Origin: Streptomyces sp. LBL | GTDB lineage: Bacteria; Actinomycetota; Actinomycetes; Streptomycetales; Streptomycetaceae | Direction: 5' to 3' | DNA: 64,000 bases | NCBI RefSeq assembly: GCF_029893585.1 | Contig: NZ_JARXYX010000021.1 | Location: 1 to 64,000 of the forward strand | Shown here: positions 26,089-34,903 of the stretch, one piece after another | Layout of the letters: each line of letters opens with the position of its first letter | How positions within the stretch are numbered: position 1 is the stretch's first letter | Made by a program: the position numbers and the translations under genes | The notes under the pieces: generated by a model | Database searches by the model: none | The model's input: the letters and a program-made list of their open reading frames with translations, nothing else | Told to the model about the DNA's origin: nothing

Positions 26089-26910
26089 ATGCCCTTGCAG
26101 AGCCTCGCGTTGATCGAGAACTGGCCGGTTACCACCGCCTCGGCGGCCGTCGTCCGCGCCGACGGGACGCTGCTCGGCTCCCACGGCCCGGCCGGGCACC
26201 GCTTCCCGCTGGCCTCGGTCACCAAGCCCCTCGCGGCCTACGCCGCCCTCGTCGCGTACGAGGAGGGCGCGATCGACCTCGACGAGCCGGCCGGGCCCCC
26301 CGGGTCCACGGTCCGGCATCTGCTCGCGCACACCTCGGGGCTGGCCTTCGACGAGCACCGGGTGACGGCCCCGCCCGGGCAGCGGCGGCTGTACTCCAAC
26401 GCCGGTTTCGAGCAGCTCGGGGACCACATCGCCAAGGCCACGGAGATCCCGTTCGCCGAGTACCTGCGGCAGGCGGTGCTGGAGCCGCTCGGGATGACGG
26501 CCACGGCGCTGGAGGGCTCTCCGGCGAAGGACGGCGTGTCCACGGTGGACGACCTCGTACGGTTCGCGGCCGAGATCCAGGCACCCCGGCTGCTCGACCC
26601 GCGTACGGTCGCCGAGGCGATGACGGTCCAGTACCCGGGGACGAAGGGCGTGCTGCCGGGATACGGGCACCAGAACCCGAACGACTGGGGGCTCGGCTTC
26701 GATATCCGGGACGGCAAGTCCCCCCACTGGACCGGGGCCACCTCCTCCCCGCGCACCGTCGGACACTTCGGCCAGTCCGGTACGTTCCTGTGGATCGACC
26801 CCGCCGCGCAGGCGGCCTGCGTGGCCCTCACCGACCGCGCTTTCGGGCCCTGGGCGGTCGAGGTGTGGCCGGCGTTCACGGACGCGGTGCTCGCGGAGTT
26901 GCGGGGCTGA
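26089..26910 (+). CDS. Serine hydrolase, beta-lactamase/DD-peptidase fold
   Basis: 273 residues with no signal peptide. Catalytic motifs are complete: S43-V-T-K46 (SxxK), YSN at about 103-105, and HFGQSG near 226 in place of the KTG box. This is the class C beta-lactamase/esterase EstB family. Likely a cytoplasmic esterase or peptidase; the substrate is not predictable. It follows the GNAT gene by 19 bp and probably shares its transcript. Confidence 0.9.
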   Translation: MPLQSLALIENWPVTTASAAVVRADGTLLGSHGPAGHRFPLASVTKPLAAYAALVAYEEGAIDLDEPAGPPGSTVRHLLAHTSGLAFDEHRVTAPPGQRRLYSNAGFEQLGDHIAKATEIPFAEYLRQAVLEPLGMTATALEGSPAKDGVSTVDDLVRFAAEIQAPRLLDPRTVAEAMTVQYPGTKGVLPGYGHQNPNDWGLGFDIRDGKSPHWTGATSSPRTVGHFGQSGTFLWIDPAAQAACVALTDRAFGPWAVEVWPAFTDAVLAELRG

Positions 26911-26926
26911 GGGGACCTCCTGGTCA

Positions 26927-27100
26927 GTGCACGCGCGGTGGCGTAGGTCCAGCTACAGCGGAAGTACCGGCGGCGATTGCGTCGAGGTGGCCGACGGTTT
27001 CCCCGGCGTCGTCCCCGTCCGCGACAGCAAGAACCCCACCGGACCCGCGCTGCTCGTCCGCCCGGACGCCTGGCGGGTCTTCGTGGACGGGCTCCGTTAG
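26927..27100 (+). CDS. Small orphan DUF397 protein
   Basis: 57 residues from GTG 26927. The reading frame gives WRRSSYSGSTGGDCVEVAD and VPVRDSKNPTGPALLVR, the two signature blocks of DUF397. These proteins normally lie beside an XRE-family HTH gene and form regulator pairs in Streptomyces development. No HTH partner is present here, the ribosome site is weak (GGGGACC), and the N-terminus is a little short, so it may be a remnant. Confidence 0.7.
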   Translation: MHARWRRSSYSGSTGGDCVEVADGFPGVVPVRDSKNPTGPALLVRPDAWRVFVDGLR

Positions 27101-27219
27101 AAAGCGGGCCCGTTCGAACGAAGGCGCGCGAGGCCGACCGCCGCGTTACAACCCGCCTGGCGGCGGGGCCACGGCGGTCGGCCTGCGGCCCCTGGATCAC
27201 GTGGTGGTCACGGACCGCG

Positions 27220-27885
27220 TCACCGTGACATCTCCCACAGCAGCAGCTCCGCGCCCGTCACCCCCACCGCCTCCAGGTCCGTCGCGTCCGTGATCCGTGC
27301 CGCGTCACCCGGCCCCAGCACCTCGCCGTCCAGGCTCACTTCACCGCGTACGACGTGCGCGTACACGTACGCCCCGTCCGGCACCGCCGTCCGCTCCCCC
27401 GCTGCCAGGCGCCGTACGTGGAGCATCACGCCGGCCGCCGGGACGGCGTACGGCGTGGCGTCCGCGATGCCGGGGACGATCTCGTACGCCGGGTCGCCGC
27501 CGGACTCCAGCGGGGCCAGCCACATCTGGACGAAGGTCAGGGGCAGCGGGCCGTCGTTGCGCTCCACGTGCCGGACGCCGGCCGCCGAGCTGAGGCGCTG
27601 CACGTCGCCGGGGCGCACGATCGTCTCGTGGCCGGTCGAGTCGCGGTGGGTGAGCTCGCCCTCGGTCACCCAGGTCACGATCTCGGTGTGGCTGTGCGGG
27701 TGCTCGTCGAAACCGGCGCCGGGGGCGAGGCGTTCCTCGTTGCAGGCGATCAGCGCGCCGAAGCGGAGGTTGTCGGGGTCGTAGTGCGGGCCGAAGGAGA
27801 AGGCGTGCAGTGACTCGATGCCGGCCTCCGGGTCGCCGCCTCGGAAGCGCTCCGTCGCGCGCCGTACGTCCATCACGGACACCAC
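27220..27885 (-). CDS. Pirin-family bicupin protein
   Basis: 221 residues from GTG 27885, chosen because GAGGA lies 5 nt upstream; ATG 27873 is next. Pirin metal motif in FDEHPHSHTEIVTWV (two His, then His and Glu near residues 61-66 and 105), and FSFGPHYDPDNLRFG near the N-terminus. YhhW-type pirins can have quercetin dioxygenase activity; physiological function in Streptomyces is not settled. Divergent from fasR. Confidence 0.88.
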   Translation of the reverse strand: MVSVMDVRRATERFRGGDPEAGIESLHAFSFGPHYDPDNLRFGALIACNEERLAPGAGFDEHPHSHTEIVTWVTEGELTHRDSTGHETIVRPGDVQRLSSAAGVRHVERNDGPLPLTFVQMWLAPLESGGDPAYEIVPGIADATPYAVPAAGVMLHVRRLAAGERTAVPDGAYVYAHVVRGEVSLDGEVLGPGDAARITDATDLEAVGVTGAELLLWEMSR

Positions 27886-27944
27886 GGTAGTCCTCGCCCC
27901 ACCCGGCCACGCGCTCCGCCGTCCCGATAAGGCAGTCTTGTCCC

Positions 27945-29147
27945 GTGCCCGAACCAGAGACCCACCGCCCCGGCGCCGCAGTGCCCGTCCACTCGCACCC
28001 CGCGACTCTGAAGCGGCTGGAGAAGTCGTCCGGCAGTCTCGCCGCGCAGGCGATCGCGCGCATGGACGACACGCTGCCGTGGTACCGGGCGATGCCCCCG
28101 GAGAACCGTTCCTGGATCGGACTGGTCGCCCAGGCCGGTATCGCCGCGTTCACCGAGTGGTTCCGGCATCCGGACGCCCCCCAGGCCATCTCCACCGACG
28201 TCTTCGGGACCGCGCCCCGCGAGCTGACCAGGGCCATCACCCTGCGCCAGACCGTCGAGATGGTGCGCACCACGATCGAGGTCATGGAGTCGGCCATCGA
28301 CGAGGTGGCGGCCCCCGGGGACGAGAACGTCCTGCGCGAGGCGCTGCTCGTGTACGCCCGCGAGATCGCCTTCGCGACCGCCCAGGTGTACGCCCAGGCC
28401 GCCGAGGCACGCGGCGCCTGGGACGCCCGGCTGGAGTCGCTCGTGGTGAACGCCGTGCTGAGCGGCGAGGCCGACGAGGGGGCCGTGTCCCGGGCCGCCG
28501 CGCTGGGTTGGAACTCGCCCGAGCATGTGTGCGTGGTGTTGGGGACGGCGCCCGACGGTGACAGCGAGCTGACCGTCGAAGCCATCCGGCGGGCCGCCCG
28601 GCACGCCAAGCTCCAGGTCCTGACCGGGGTGCTCGGTACCCGGCTCGTCGTCATCGCCGGCGGCAGCGACAACCCCCTCGCCGTGGCCAAGTCGCTGATC
28701 GGCCCTTATGCGGCGGGGCCGGTCGTCGCGGGGCCCGTCGTGCCCGATCTGCTCGCCGCGATCCGGTCCGCGCAGGCCGCCGCCGCCGGGCTCAAGGCGT
28801 GTTCCGCCTGGCAGGACGCCCCGCGGCCGGTGCTGGCCGACGATCTGCTGCCGGAGCGCGCGATGGCCGGTGACCCGGGCGCGCGTGAGCAGTTGGTGGA
28901 GGAGATCTACAGACCACTGGAAGAGGCCGGGTCGGCGCTCCTGGAGACACTCTCCGTCTATCTTGAACAGGCGAGCAGTCTGGAGGGCGCCGCGCGTATG
29001 CTCTTCGTTCATCCCAACACCGTGCGCTACCGGCTCCGACGTGTGACTGACGTCACCGGCTGGTCGCCCTCCGATGTGCGTTCGGCGTTCACGTTGCGTA
29101 TCGCGCTCATCCTGGGGCGGCTGGCCGACGGCGATCCCCAGTCCTAG
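27945..29147 (+). CDS. fasR: FasR, PucR-type activator of fatty acid biosynthesis
   Basis: 400 residues from GTG 27945. Helical N-terminal region, central GGDEF-like/PucR middle domain (about 170-300), and a C-terminal HTH_30 domain: LEQASSLEGAARMLFVHPNTVRYRLRRVTDVTGW near 345-378. It lies directly upstream of fabD-fabH-acpP-fabF. In S. coelicolor this gene product, FasR, is reported to activate that operon in response to lipid status. A matching inverted repeat sits 3 bp after its stop. Identification rests on HTH type and gene order, both strong. Confidence 0.93.
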   Translation: MPEPETHRPGAAVPVHSHPATLKRLEKSSGSLAAQAIARMDDTLPWYRAMPPENRSWIGLVAQAGIAAFTEWFRHPDAPQAISTDVFGTAPRELTRAITLRQTVEMVRTTIEVMESAIDEVAAPGDENVLREALLVYAREIAFATAQVYAQAAEARGAWDARLESLVVNAVLSGEADEGAVSRAAALGWNSPEHVCVVLGTAPDGDSELTVEAIRRAARHAKLQVLTGVLGTRLVVIAGGSDNPLAVAKSLIGPYAAGPVVAGPVVPDLLAAIRSAQAAAAGLKACSAWQDAPRPVLADDLLPERAMAGDPGAREQLVEEIYRPLEEAGSALLETLSVYLEQASSLEGAARMLFVHPNTVRYRLRRVTDVTGWSPSDVRSAFTLRIALILGRLADGDPQS

Positions 29148-29149
29148 GC

Positions 29150-29170
29150 TTTTGTCGGGGGTCCACAAAA
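29150..29170 (+). promoter_or_regulatory. FasR-type operator upstream of fabD
   Basis: TTTTGT-N9-ACAAAA is a perfect 6-bp dyad, AT-rich against the local background, 61 bp upstream of the fabD start. It resembles the inverted repeat described for FasR in S. coelicolor. Confidence 0.8.
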
Positions 29171-29230
29171 CCCCCTCCCGTTCTTCGTCCCTGTCCCCAC
29201 GGGCGGCGGTGGCCGTCCACAAGAGAGAGT

Positions 29231-30193
29231 GTGAGAGTGCTCGTACTCGTCGCTCCCGGCCAAGGCGCCCAGACGCCCGGCTTCCTGACTCCCTGGCTCG
29301 AACTCCCCGGTGTCCGCGGCGCCCTCGAGGCGTGGTCCGACGCCGTGCAGCTCGACCTGATCCGCTACGGCACCGACGGGGACGCGGAGGAGATCCGCGA
29401 CACCGCGGTGGCGCAACCGCTGCTGGTCGCGGCCGGACTGGCCTGCGCGTACACGCTCTTCGACGACCCGGCGGACCTGCCCCGCAAGGTCGGCGCGATC
29501 GCCGGGCACAGCGTCGGCGAACTGACCGCGGCCGCGCTCGCCGGGGTGCTCCCCGAGGAGGAGACCCTCCGGCTGGTGCGCACCCGTGGCCTGGCCATGG
29601 CCGAGGCGGCCGCCGTCACCGAGACCGGTATGTCGGCGCTGCTCGGCGGTGACCCCGAGGTGACGGTCGCGCACCTGGAGAAGCTGGGCCTGACCCCGGC
29701 CAACGTCAACGGCGCCGGCCAGATCGTGGCCGCGGGCACGCTGGAGCAGCTCGCCGCGCTGAACGAGGACAAGCCCGAGGGTGTCCGCAAGGTCGTCCCG
29801 CTGAAGGTGGCCGGCGCCTTCCACACGCACCACATGGCCCCCGCGGTCGACGCGCTGTCGAAGGCCGCCGAGTCCCTGACACCCGCCGACCCGAAGCTCG
29901 CCTACGTCTCGAACAAGGACGGACAGACCGTCGCCACCGGCGCCGAGGTCCTGACGCGGCTGGTCGGCCAGGTGGCCAACCCGGTGCGCTGGGACCGGTG
30001 CATGGAGACCTTCAAGGAGCTCGGCGTGACCGCGCTGATCGAGGTGTGCCCCGGCGGCACGCTGACCGGTCTCGCCAAGCGGGCGCTGCCCGGCGTGCGG
30101 ACGCTGGCGCTCAAGACCCCCGACGACCTCGACGCTGCTCGCGAACTCATCGCAGCGACTGCTGCACCTGCCGCTGACGCGGCGGGCGCCTGA
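29231..30193 (+). CDS. fabD: Malonyl-CoA:ACP transacylase
   Basis: 320 residues, GTG start. The N-terminal VLVLVAPGQGAQTPGFL, nucleophile GHSVGE (S94) and GAFHTHHM (catalytic His near 199) are present, and APANVNGAGQIVAAG-like sequence follows the family. It loads malonate onto AcpP for fatty acid elongation and may also serve polyketide ACPs. First gene of the fab operon; 17 bp to fabH. Confidence 0.97.
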   Translation: MRVLVLVAPGQGAQTPGFLTPWLELPGVRGALEAWSDAVQLDLIRYGTDGDAEEIRDTAVAQPLLVAAGLACAYTLFDDPADLPRKVGAIAGHSVGELTAAALAGVLPEEETLRLVRTRGLAMAEAAAVTETGMSALLGGDPEVTVAHLEKLGLTPANVNGAGQIVAAGTLEQLAALNEDKPEGVRKVVPLKVAGAFHTHHMAPAVDALSKAAESLTPADPKLAYVSNKDGQTVATGAEVLTRLVGQVANPVRWDRCMETFKELGVTALIEVCPGGTLTGLAKRALPGVRTLALKTPDDLDAARELIAATAAPAADAAGA

Positions 30194-30210
30194 CAAGGAG
30201 CCTGGAGAGC

Positions 30211-31242
30211 ATGTCGAAGATCAAGCCCAGCAAGGGCGCCCCGTACGCGCGGATCCTCGGTGTCGGCGGCTACCGCCCCACCCGGGTCGTGCCGAACGAG
30301 GTGATCCTCGAGACGATCGACTCGTCCGACGAGTGGATCCGCTCGCGCTCCGGCATCGAGACGCGGCACTGGGCGAACGACGAGGAGACCGTCGCCGCGA
30401 TGTCGATCGAGGCGTCCGGCAAGGCGATCGCCGACGCCGGGATCTCCGCCGAGCAGATCGGCGGCGTCATCGTGGCGACCGTCTCGCACTTCAAGCAGAC
30501 CCCCGCCGTCGCCACCGAGATCGCCGACAAGCTCGGCACGAACAAGGCCGCCGCCTTCGACGTCTCGGCGGGCTGCGCCGGTTTCGGCTACGGCCTCACC
30601 CTCGCCAAGGGCATGATCGTCGAGGGTTCGGCGGAGTACGTCCTCGTCATCGGCGTGGAGCGGCTGAGCGACCTGACCGACCTGGAGGACCGGGCCACGG
30701 CCTTCCTGTTCGGCGACGGCGCCGGCGCGGTCGTGGTCGGCCCCTCCGCGGAGCCGCACATCGGTCCGACCGTGTGGGGTTCCGAGGGCGACAAGTCCGA
30801 GACGATCAAGCAGACCGTGCCGTGGACCGAGTTCCACGCCGGCGATGTCTCCAAGCTCCCGCTCGACAGCAAGGGCAACATCAAGTTCCCTGCTATCACG
30901 CAGGAGGGCCAGGCGGTGTTCCGCTGGGCCGTGTTCGAGATGGCGAAGGTCGCCCAGCAGGCGCTGGACGCGGCCGGGATCACCCCGGACGACCTGGACG
31001 TCTTCATTCCCCACCAGGCCAACGAGCGGATCATCGACTCGATGGTGAAGACGTTGAAACTGCCGGAGCACGTCACGGTCGCGCGTGACGTACGCACCAC
31101 CGGCAACACCTCGGCTGCCTCGATTCCGCTCGCCATGGAGCGGTTGCTGGCGACCGGCGAGGCGAAGAGCGGCGACACCGCGCTCGTCATCGGCTTCGGG
31201 GCGGGTCTCGTGTACGCCGCGACGGTCGTTACCCTCCCCTAG
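30211..31242 (+). CDS. fabH: Beta-ketoacyl-ACP synthase III
   Basis: 343 residues. Catalytic triad visible: Cys in DVSAGCAGF (C122), His in FIPHQANERI (H268) and Asn in TTGNTSAAS (N299). Condenses acyl-CoA starters with malonyl-ACP, choosing branched starters in Streptomyces. AAGGAG lies 9 nt before ATG 30211. Operon position 2, between fabD and acpP. Confidence 0.98.
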   Translation: MSKIKPSKGAPYARILGVGGYRPTRVVPNEVILETIDSSDEWIRSRSGIETRHWANDEETVAAMSIEASGKAIADAGISAEQIGGVIVATVSHFKQTPAVATEIADKLGTNKAAAFDVSAGCAGFGYGLTLAKGMIVEGSAEYVLVIGVERLSDLTDLEDRATAFLFGDGAGAVVVGPSAEPHIGPTVWGSEGDKSETIKQTVPWTEFHAGDVSKLPLDSKGNIKFPAITQEGQAVFRWAVFEMAKVAQQALDAAGITPDDLDVFIPHQANERIIDSMVKTLKLPEHVTVARDVRTTGNTSAASIPLAMERLLATGEAKSGDTALVIGFGAGLVYAATVVTLP

Positions 31243-31328
31243 GCACGCCGTGCCGGATCATCATCGGATCCGGTGCGGAACACGAAACACCGCCACACCC
31301 TGTGGATTACTACGAAGGAGCGCCTGAC

Positions 31329-31577
31329 ATGGCCGCCACTCAGGAAGAGATCGTCGCCGGTCTCGCCGACATCGTGAACGAGATCGCCGGCATCCCGGTC
31401 GAGGACGTCCAGCCGGACAAGTCCTTCACCGACGACCTGGACGTCGACTCGCTGTCCATGGTCGAGGTCGTCGTCGCCGCCGAGGAGCGCTTCGACGTCA
31501 AGATCCCCGACGAGGACGTCAAGAACCTCAAGACCGTCGGCGACGCGACCAGCTACATCCTCAAGAACCAGGCCTGA
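31329..31577 (+). CDS. acpP: Acyl carrier protein
   Basis: 82 residues from ATG 31329, preceded by GAAGGAG; an in-frame start at 31302 would lie ahead of the ribosome site. Phosphopantetheine site LDVDSLSMVEV (S41). Acidic helical protein that carries the growing acyl chain between FabD, FabH and FabF. 86 bp separate it from fabH. Confidence 0.98.
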   Translation: MAATQEEIVAGLADIVNEIAGIPVEDVQPDKSFTDDLDVDSLSMVEVVVAAEERFDVKIPDEDVKNLKTVGDATSYILKNQA

Positions 31578-31665
31578 GCCACCGCTCAGGCCGGCTGCCT
31601 GGCCCCGCCACCCGGCGGTGGCGCCGCTGAATCCTGAATCCCGATCCGTTGGAGAAAGAATTCCC

Positions 31666-32946
31666 GTGAGCTCGACCAATCGCACCGTGGTCGTCACCGG
31701 TATCGGCGCAACCACACCGCTGGGTGGCGACGCAGCCTCTACCTGGGAGGGCCTGATCGCCGGCAAGTCCGGCGTCACGCCGTTGAAGCAGGAGTGGGCC
31801 GCCGCGCAGGCGGTCCGCATCGCCGCTCAGATCGCCGTGGAACCGACCGAGGTCATTCCGCGGCCGCAGGCCCGCCGCCTGGACCGTTCGGCGCAGTTCG
31901 CGCTGGTCGCGGCCATGGAAGCATGGAAGGACGCCGGTTTCACCGGCAAGGCCGGGGAGGTCGGGTCCGACGGGATCGTCGACCCCGACCGGCTCGGTAC
32001 GGTCATCGCCTCCGGCATCGGGGGCGTGACGACCCTGCTCGACCAGTACGACGTGCTGAAGGAGAAGGGCGTCCGCCGCGTCTCCCCGCACACCGTCCCC
32101 ATGCTGATGCCGAACAGCCCCTCGGCCAACGTGGGCCTGCTCGTGGGCGCCCGGGCGGGCGTGCACACGCCGGTCTCCGCGTGCGCGTCGGGCGCCGAGG
32201 CCATCGGCTACGCCATCGAGATGATCCGCACGGGCCGCGCCGACGTCGTCGTCGCGGGCGGCACGGAGGCGGCGATCCATCCGCTGCCGATCGCCGCGTT
32301 CGGCAACATGATGGCGATGTCCAAGAACAACGACGACCCCGAGGGCGCCTCGCGTCCCTACGACACCGGCCGCGACGGCTTCGTCCTGGGCGAGGGCGCC
32401 GGCGTGATCGTCCTGGAGTCCGCCGAGCACGCCGCCAAGCGCGGGGCGCGGGTGTACGCCGAGGCGGTCGGGCAGGGCATCTCCGCCGACAGCCACGACA
32501 TCGTGCAGCCGGAGCCGGAGGGGCGGGGCATCTCGCACGCCCTGCAGAACCTGCTGGACCGCACCGACCTGGACCCGGCGGAGATCGTGCACGTCAACGC
32601 GCACGCGACGTCGACGCCGGCCGGTGACGTGGCCGAGCTGAAGGCCCTGCGCAAGGTGTTCGGCGACGACGCCGACCACATGGCGGTCTCCGCCACCAAG
32701 TCGATGACCGGTCACCTCCTCGGCGGCGCCGGCGGTGTGGAGTCGGTGGCGACGATCCTCGCCCTGTACTACCGGGTGGCTCCGCCGACCATCAACGTGG
32801 AGAACCTCGACCCCGAGGCCGAGGCCAACGCGGATGTCGTGCGCGGCGAGGCGCGCAAGCTGCCCGTCGAGGGCCGGATCGCCGCGTTGAACGACTCGTT
32901 CGGGTTCGGCGGTCACAACGTGGTGTTGGCGTTCCGTTCGGTCTGA
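31666..32946 (+). CDS. fabF: Beta-ketoacyl-ACP synthase II
   Basis: 426 residues from GTG 31666, with GGAGAAAG upstream. Active site SACASGAEA (C173) and the two His motifs NAHATSTPAGD and TKSMTGHLLGGAGG. Catalyses chain elongation. Last gene of the fab operon and followed 34 bp later by a strong hairpin. Confidence 0.98.
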   Translation: MSSTNRTVVVTGIGATTPLGGDAASTWEGLIAGKSGVTPLKQEWAAAQAVRIAAQIAVEPTEVIPRPQARRLDRSAQFALVAAMEAWKDAGFTGKAGEVGSDGIVDPDRLGTVIASGIGGVTTLLDQYDVLKEKGVRRVSPHTVPMLMPNSPSANVGLLVGARAGVHTPVSACASGAEAIGYAIEMIRTGRADVVVAGGTEAAIHPLPIAAFGNMMAMSKNNDDPEGASRPYDTGRDGFVLGEGAGVIVLESAEHAAKRGARVYAEAVGQGISADSHDIVQPEPEGRGISHALQNLLDRTDLDPAEIVHVNAHATSTPAGDVAELKALRKVFGDDADHMAVSATKSMTGHLLGGAGGVESVATILALYYRVAPPTINVENLDPEAEANADVVRGEARKLPVEGRIAALNDSFGFGGHNVVLAFRSV

Positions 32947-32980
32947 GAAGCGTCCGTAGAGTCCGTAGCGTCCGTACGAG

Positions 32981-33018
32981 CGTGAAGGGTCCCCGCCGGC
33001 TGGTGGGGACCCTTCACG
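32981..33018 (+). terminator. Strong hairpin terminating the fab operon
   Basis: Perfect 14-bp stem, CGTGAAGGGTCCCC with its complement, and a 10-nt loop. Little T-tract, as usual in Streptomyces. It also faces the convergent DUF3145 gene. Confidence 0.85.
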
Positions 33019-33063
33019 TCTGTCGGGGGCTTCGCGTCCCGTGGACTCACACCAGCCATGGAC

Positions 33064-33558
33064 TCACACCACTTGGTGCAGCCAGCGGACCGGCGCTCCC
33101 TCGCCCGCGTACCTGAACGGTTCCAGCTCGTCGTCCCAGGGTTTGCCCAGGAGCTTGGCGAGTTCGGCCTCCAGGTCGGTCTCGCCCCGCTGGGAGCGCT
33201 GCAGAGCCGCGCGGATGCGGTCCTCGGGGATGAGGATGTCGCCGTGGATGCCGGTGACGGCGTGGAAGATACCGAGGTCGGGGGTGCAGCTGTAGCGCTC
33301 GCCCTCGGCCCTGGGGCAGGGCTCGGCGGTGACCTCGAAGCGGATGAGCTGCCAGCCCCTCAGCGCCGAGGCCAGTTGGGAGGCGGTGCCGGCCTCGGCC
33401 TGCCAGGAGAACTCGGAGCGCCAGGTGCCGGGCGCGGCGGGCTGCCGGATCCAGTCGAGGTTGACGCGTGTGCCGAGCACCCCGGCGACGGCCCACTCGA
33501 CGTGCGGGCACAGCGCGCGCGGCGCGGAGTGCACGTACAGAACTCCACGTGTCGTCAC
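33064..33558 (-). CDS. DUF3145 family protein
   Basis: 164 residues from GTG 33558, fixed by GGAGG 5 nt upstream. It reads TTRGVLYVHSAPRALCPHVEW and later FEVTAEPCPRAEGERYSCTPDLG, conserved blocks of an actinobacterial family of unknown function that I recall beside fabF in Streptomyces. Small, acidic C-terminus, no membrane segment. Convergent with the fab operon. Confidence 0.88.
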   Translation of the reverse strand: MTTRGVLYVHSAPRALCPHVEWAVAGVLGTRVNLDWIRQPAAPGTWRSEFSWQAEAGTASQLASALRGWQLIRFEVTAEPCPRAEGERYSCTPDLGIFHAVTGIHGDILIPEDRIRAALQRSQRGETDLEAELAKLLGKPWDDELEPFRYAGEGAPVRWLHQVV

Positions 33559-33849
33559 CGGGACCTCCGGGCAGAGCGGGACAGTCTTGCAGGCTGGCAC
33601 GGCGGCGGTGGCGGGCAGCCGCGTTGATGGCGAGGCTACCGTGCGGCGGGGCGAGGAGTGTGACGTACCGTCGGTCCCGTTGCCCCGAAACGCCCACCAT
33701 TCACCCGACAGGACGCCAGTACGGGTGGGAAACGTTCGACGGAGCGTGGTCGGGAACTCGCGCGCGTTGTTATGGGGGAAGGGCAGTGGGGGATCAGGAT
33801 GGGGGAATCCGTCGCCGCCGTGACCGTCGACCGAGGGGATCACCACCGG

Positions 33850-34743
33850 ATGCGGAAGCTGGGCCATCGCTCGCGTACCGTTCTCGCCGCTGCGGCGGTG
33901 GCCGTTCTGGGGGTCGCCGGCTGTGATGCCGTCGGTGGTGACGCGCCGGGCCCGAGCGGCGCCGGCGCACAGAAGGCGAAGCCGTCCCCGACGCCGACGT
34001 GGGACAGCAGTCCGGCCTCCGTCGCGGCCGTCGGCGACTCCATCACCCGCGGCTTCGACGCGTGCGCGGTGCTGACGGACTGCCCCGAGGTGTCCTGGGC
34101 GACCGGTGGCAGCGCCGAGGTCGACAGTCTCGCCGTACGGCTGCTGGGGCGGGCGAAGGCGGCCGAGCGGAGCTGGAACTACGCCGTGACCGGGGCGCGG
34201 ATGGCGGACCTGCCCGGCCAGATGGGCCAGGCGGCGGCGCGTAGGCCGGACCTGGTGGCGGTGATGGTGGGGGCGAACGACGCCTGCCGGGCCAGCACGG
34301 CGGCGATGACCTCGGTGACGGGCTTCCGTGCCGACTTCGAGGACGCGATGAGCACGCTGCGCAGGGCGGCGCCCAAGGCGCAGGTGTACGTGGCGAGCGT
34401 GCCGAGCCTGAAGCGGCTGTGGTCCGAGGGGCGGACGAACCCGCTGGGCAAGCAGGTGTGGAAGCTGGGCATCTGCCCGTCGATGCTGGGCGACGCGGAC
34501 GCCCTGGACGCGGCGGCCACCGGGCGGCGGGACACCGTGGAGAAGCGGGTCGAGGACTACAACAAGGTGCTGGAGTCGGTCTGCGCCAAGGACCGCCACT
34601 GCCGTTTCGACGGAGGCGCGGTGTACGACTACCGCTTCGGCACCGGCCAGCTGAGCCACTGGGACTGGTTCCACCCGAGCGTGAACGGCCAGGCGCGGCT
34701 GGCGGAGATCGCCTATCGGACGGTCACGGGGAAGAGGGCGTGA
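33850..34743 (+). CDS. SGNH/GDSL-family secreted lipoprotein esterase
   Basis: 297 residues from ATG 33850, chosen because it gives a clean signal: MRKLGHRSRTVLAAAAVAVLGVAGC, with a lipobox ending LGVAGC. Earlier starts at 33772 and 33799 add a non-signal extension. SGNH blocks: VGDSITRG (Ser), GANDAC (Asn of block III) and DWFHPSVNG (catalytic Asp/His). Paired cysteines (ACAVLTDCPE, LESVCAKDRHC) suggest disulfides. Expected outside the cell, hydrolysing an ester; substrate unknown. Confidence 0.85.
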   Translation: MRKLGHRSRTVLAAAAVAVLGVAGCDAVGGDAPGPSGAGAQKAKPSPTPTWDSSPASVAAVGDSITRGFDACAVLTDCPEVSWATGGSAEVDSLAVRLLGRAKAAERSWNYAVTGARMADLPGQMGQAAARRPDLVAVMVGANDACRASTAAMTSVTGFRADFEDAMSTLRRAAPKAQVYVASVPSLKRLWSEGRTNPLGKQVWKLGICPSMLGDADALDAAATGRRDTVEKRVEDYNKVLESVCAKDRHCRFDGGAVYDYRFGTGQLSHWDWFHPSVNGQARLAEIAYRTVTGKRA

Positions 34744-34773
34744 CCGAGCCGCGCCTCGCCCGGCGAACGTGAA

Positions 34774-34809
34774 AGCCCCGGCCCGGGGGTCAGGTTCCGG
34801 GCCGGGGCT
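34774..34809. terminator. Bidirectional hairpin between SGNH and GH3 genes
   Basis: AGCCCCGGCCCGG pairs perfectly with CCGGGCCGGGGCT across a 10-nt loop. Confidence 0.8.
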
Positions 34810-34831
34810 GCTTGTGGGAGAGGTTCCCGGA

Positions 34832-34903
34832 TCAGACGGTGATCGTCGCGGTGCGTCAGACGTCAATCGTCACGGTGCGTCAGACGTCAATCGTCGCGGT
34901 GAG
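34832..34903 (-). repeat. 24-bp triplication of the GH3 gene 3' end
   Basis: Three head-to-tail copies (34832, 34856, 34880) each encode Thr-x-Thr-Ile-x-Val followed by TGA. The first copy in the reading direction is the real gene end; the others are downstream duplicates with their own in-frame stop. Confidence 0.9.
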
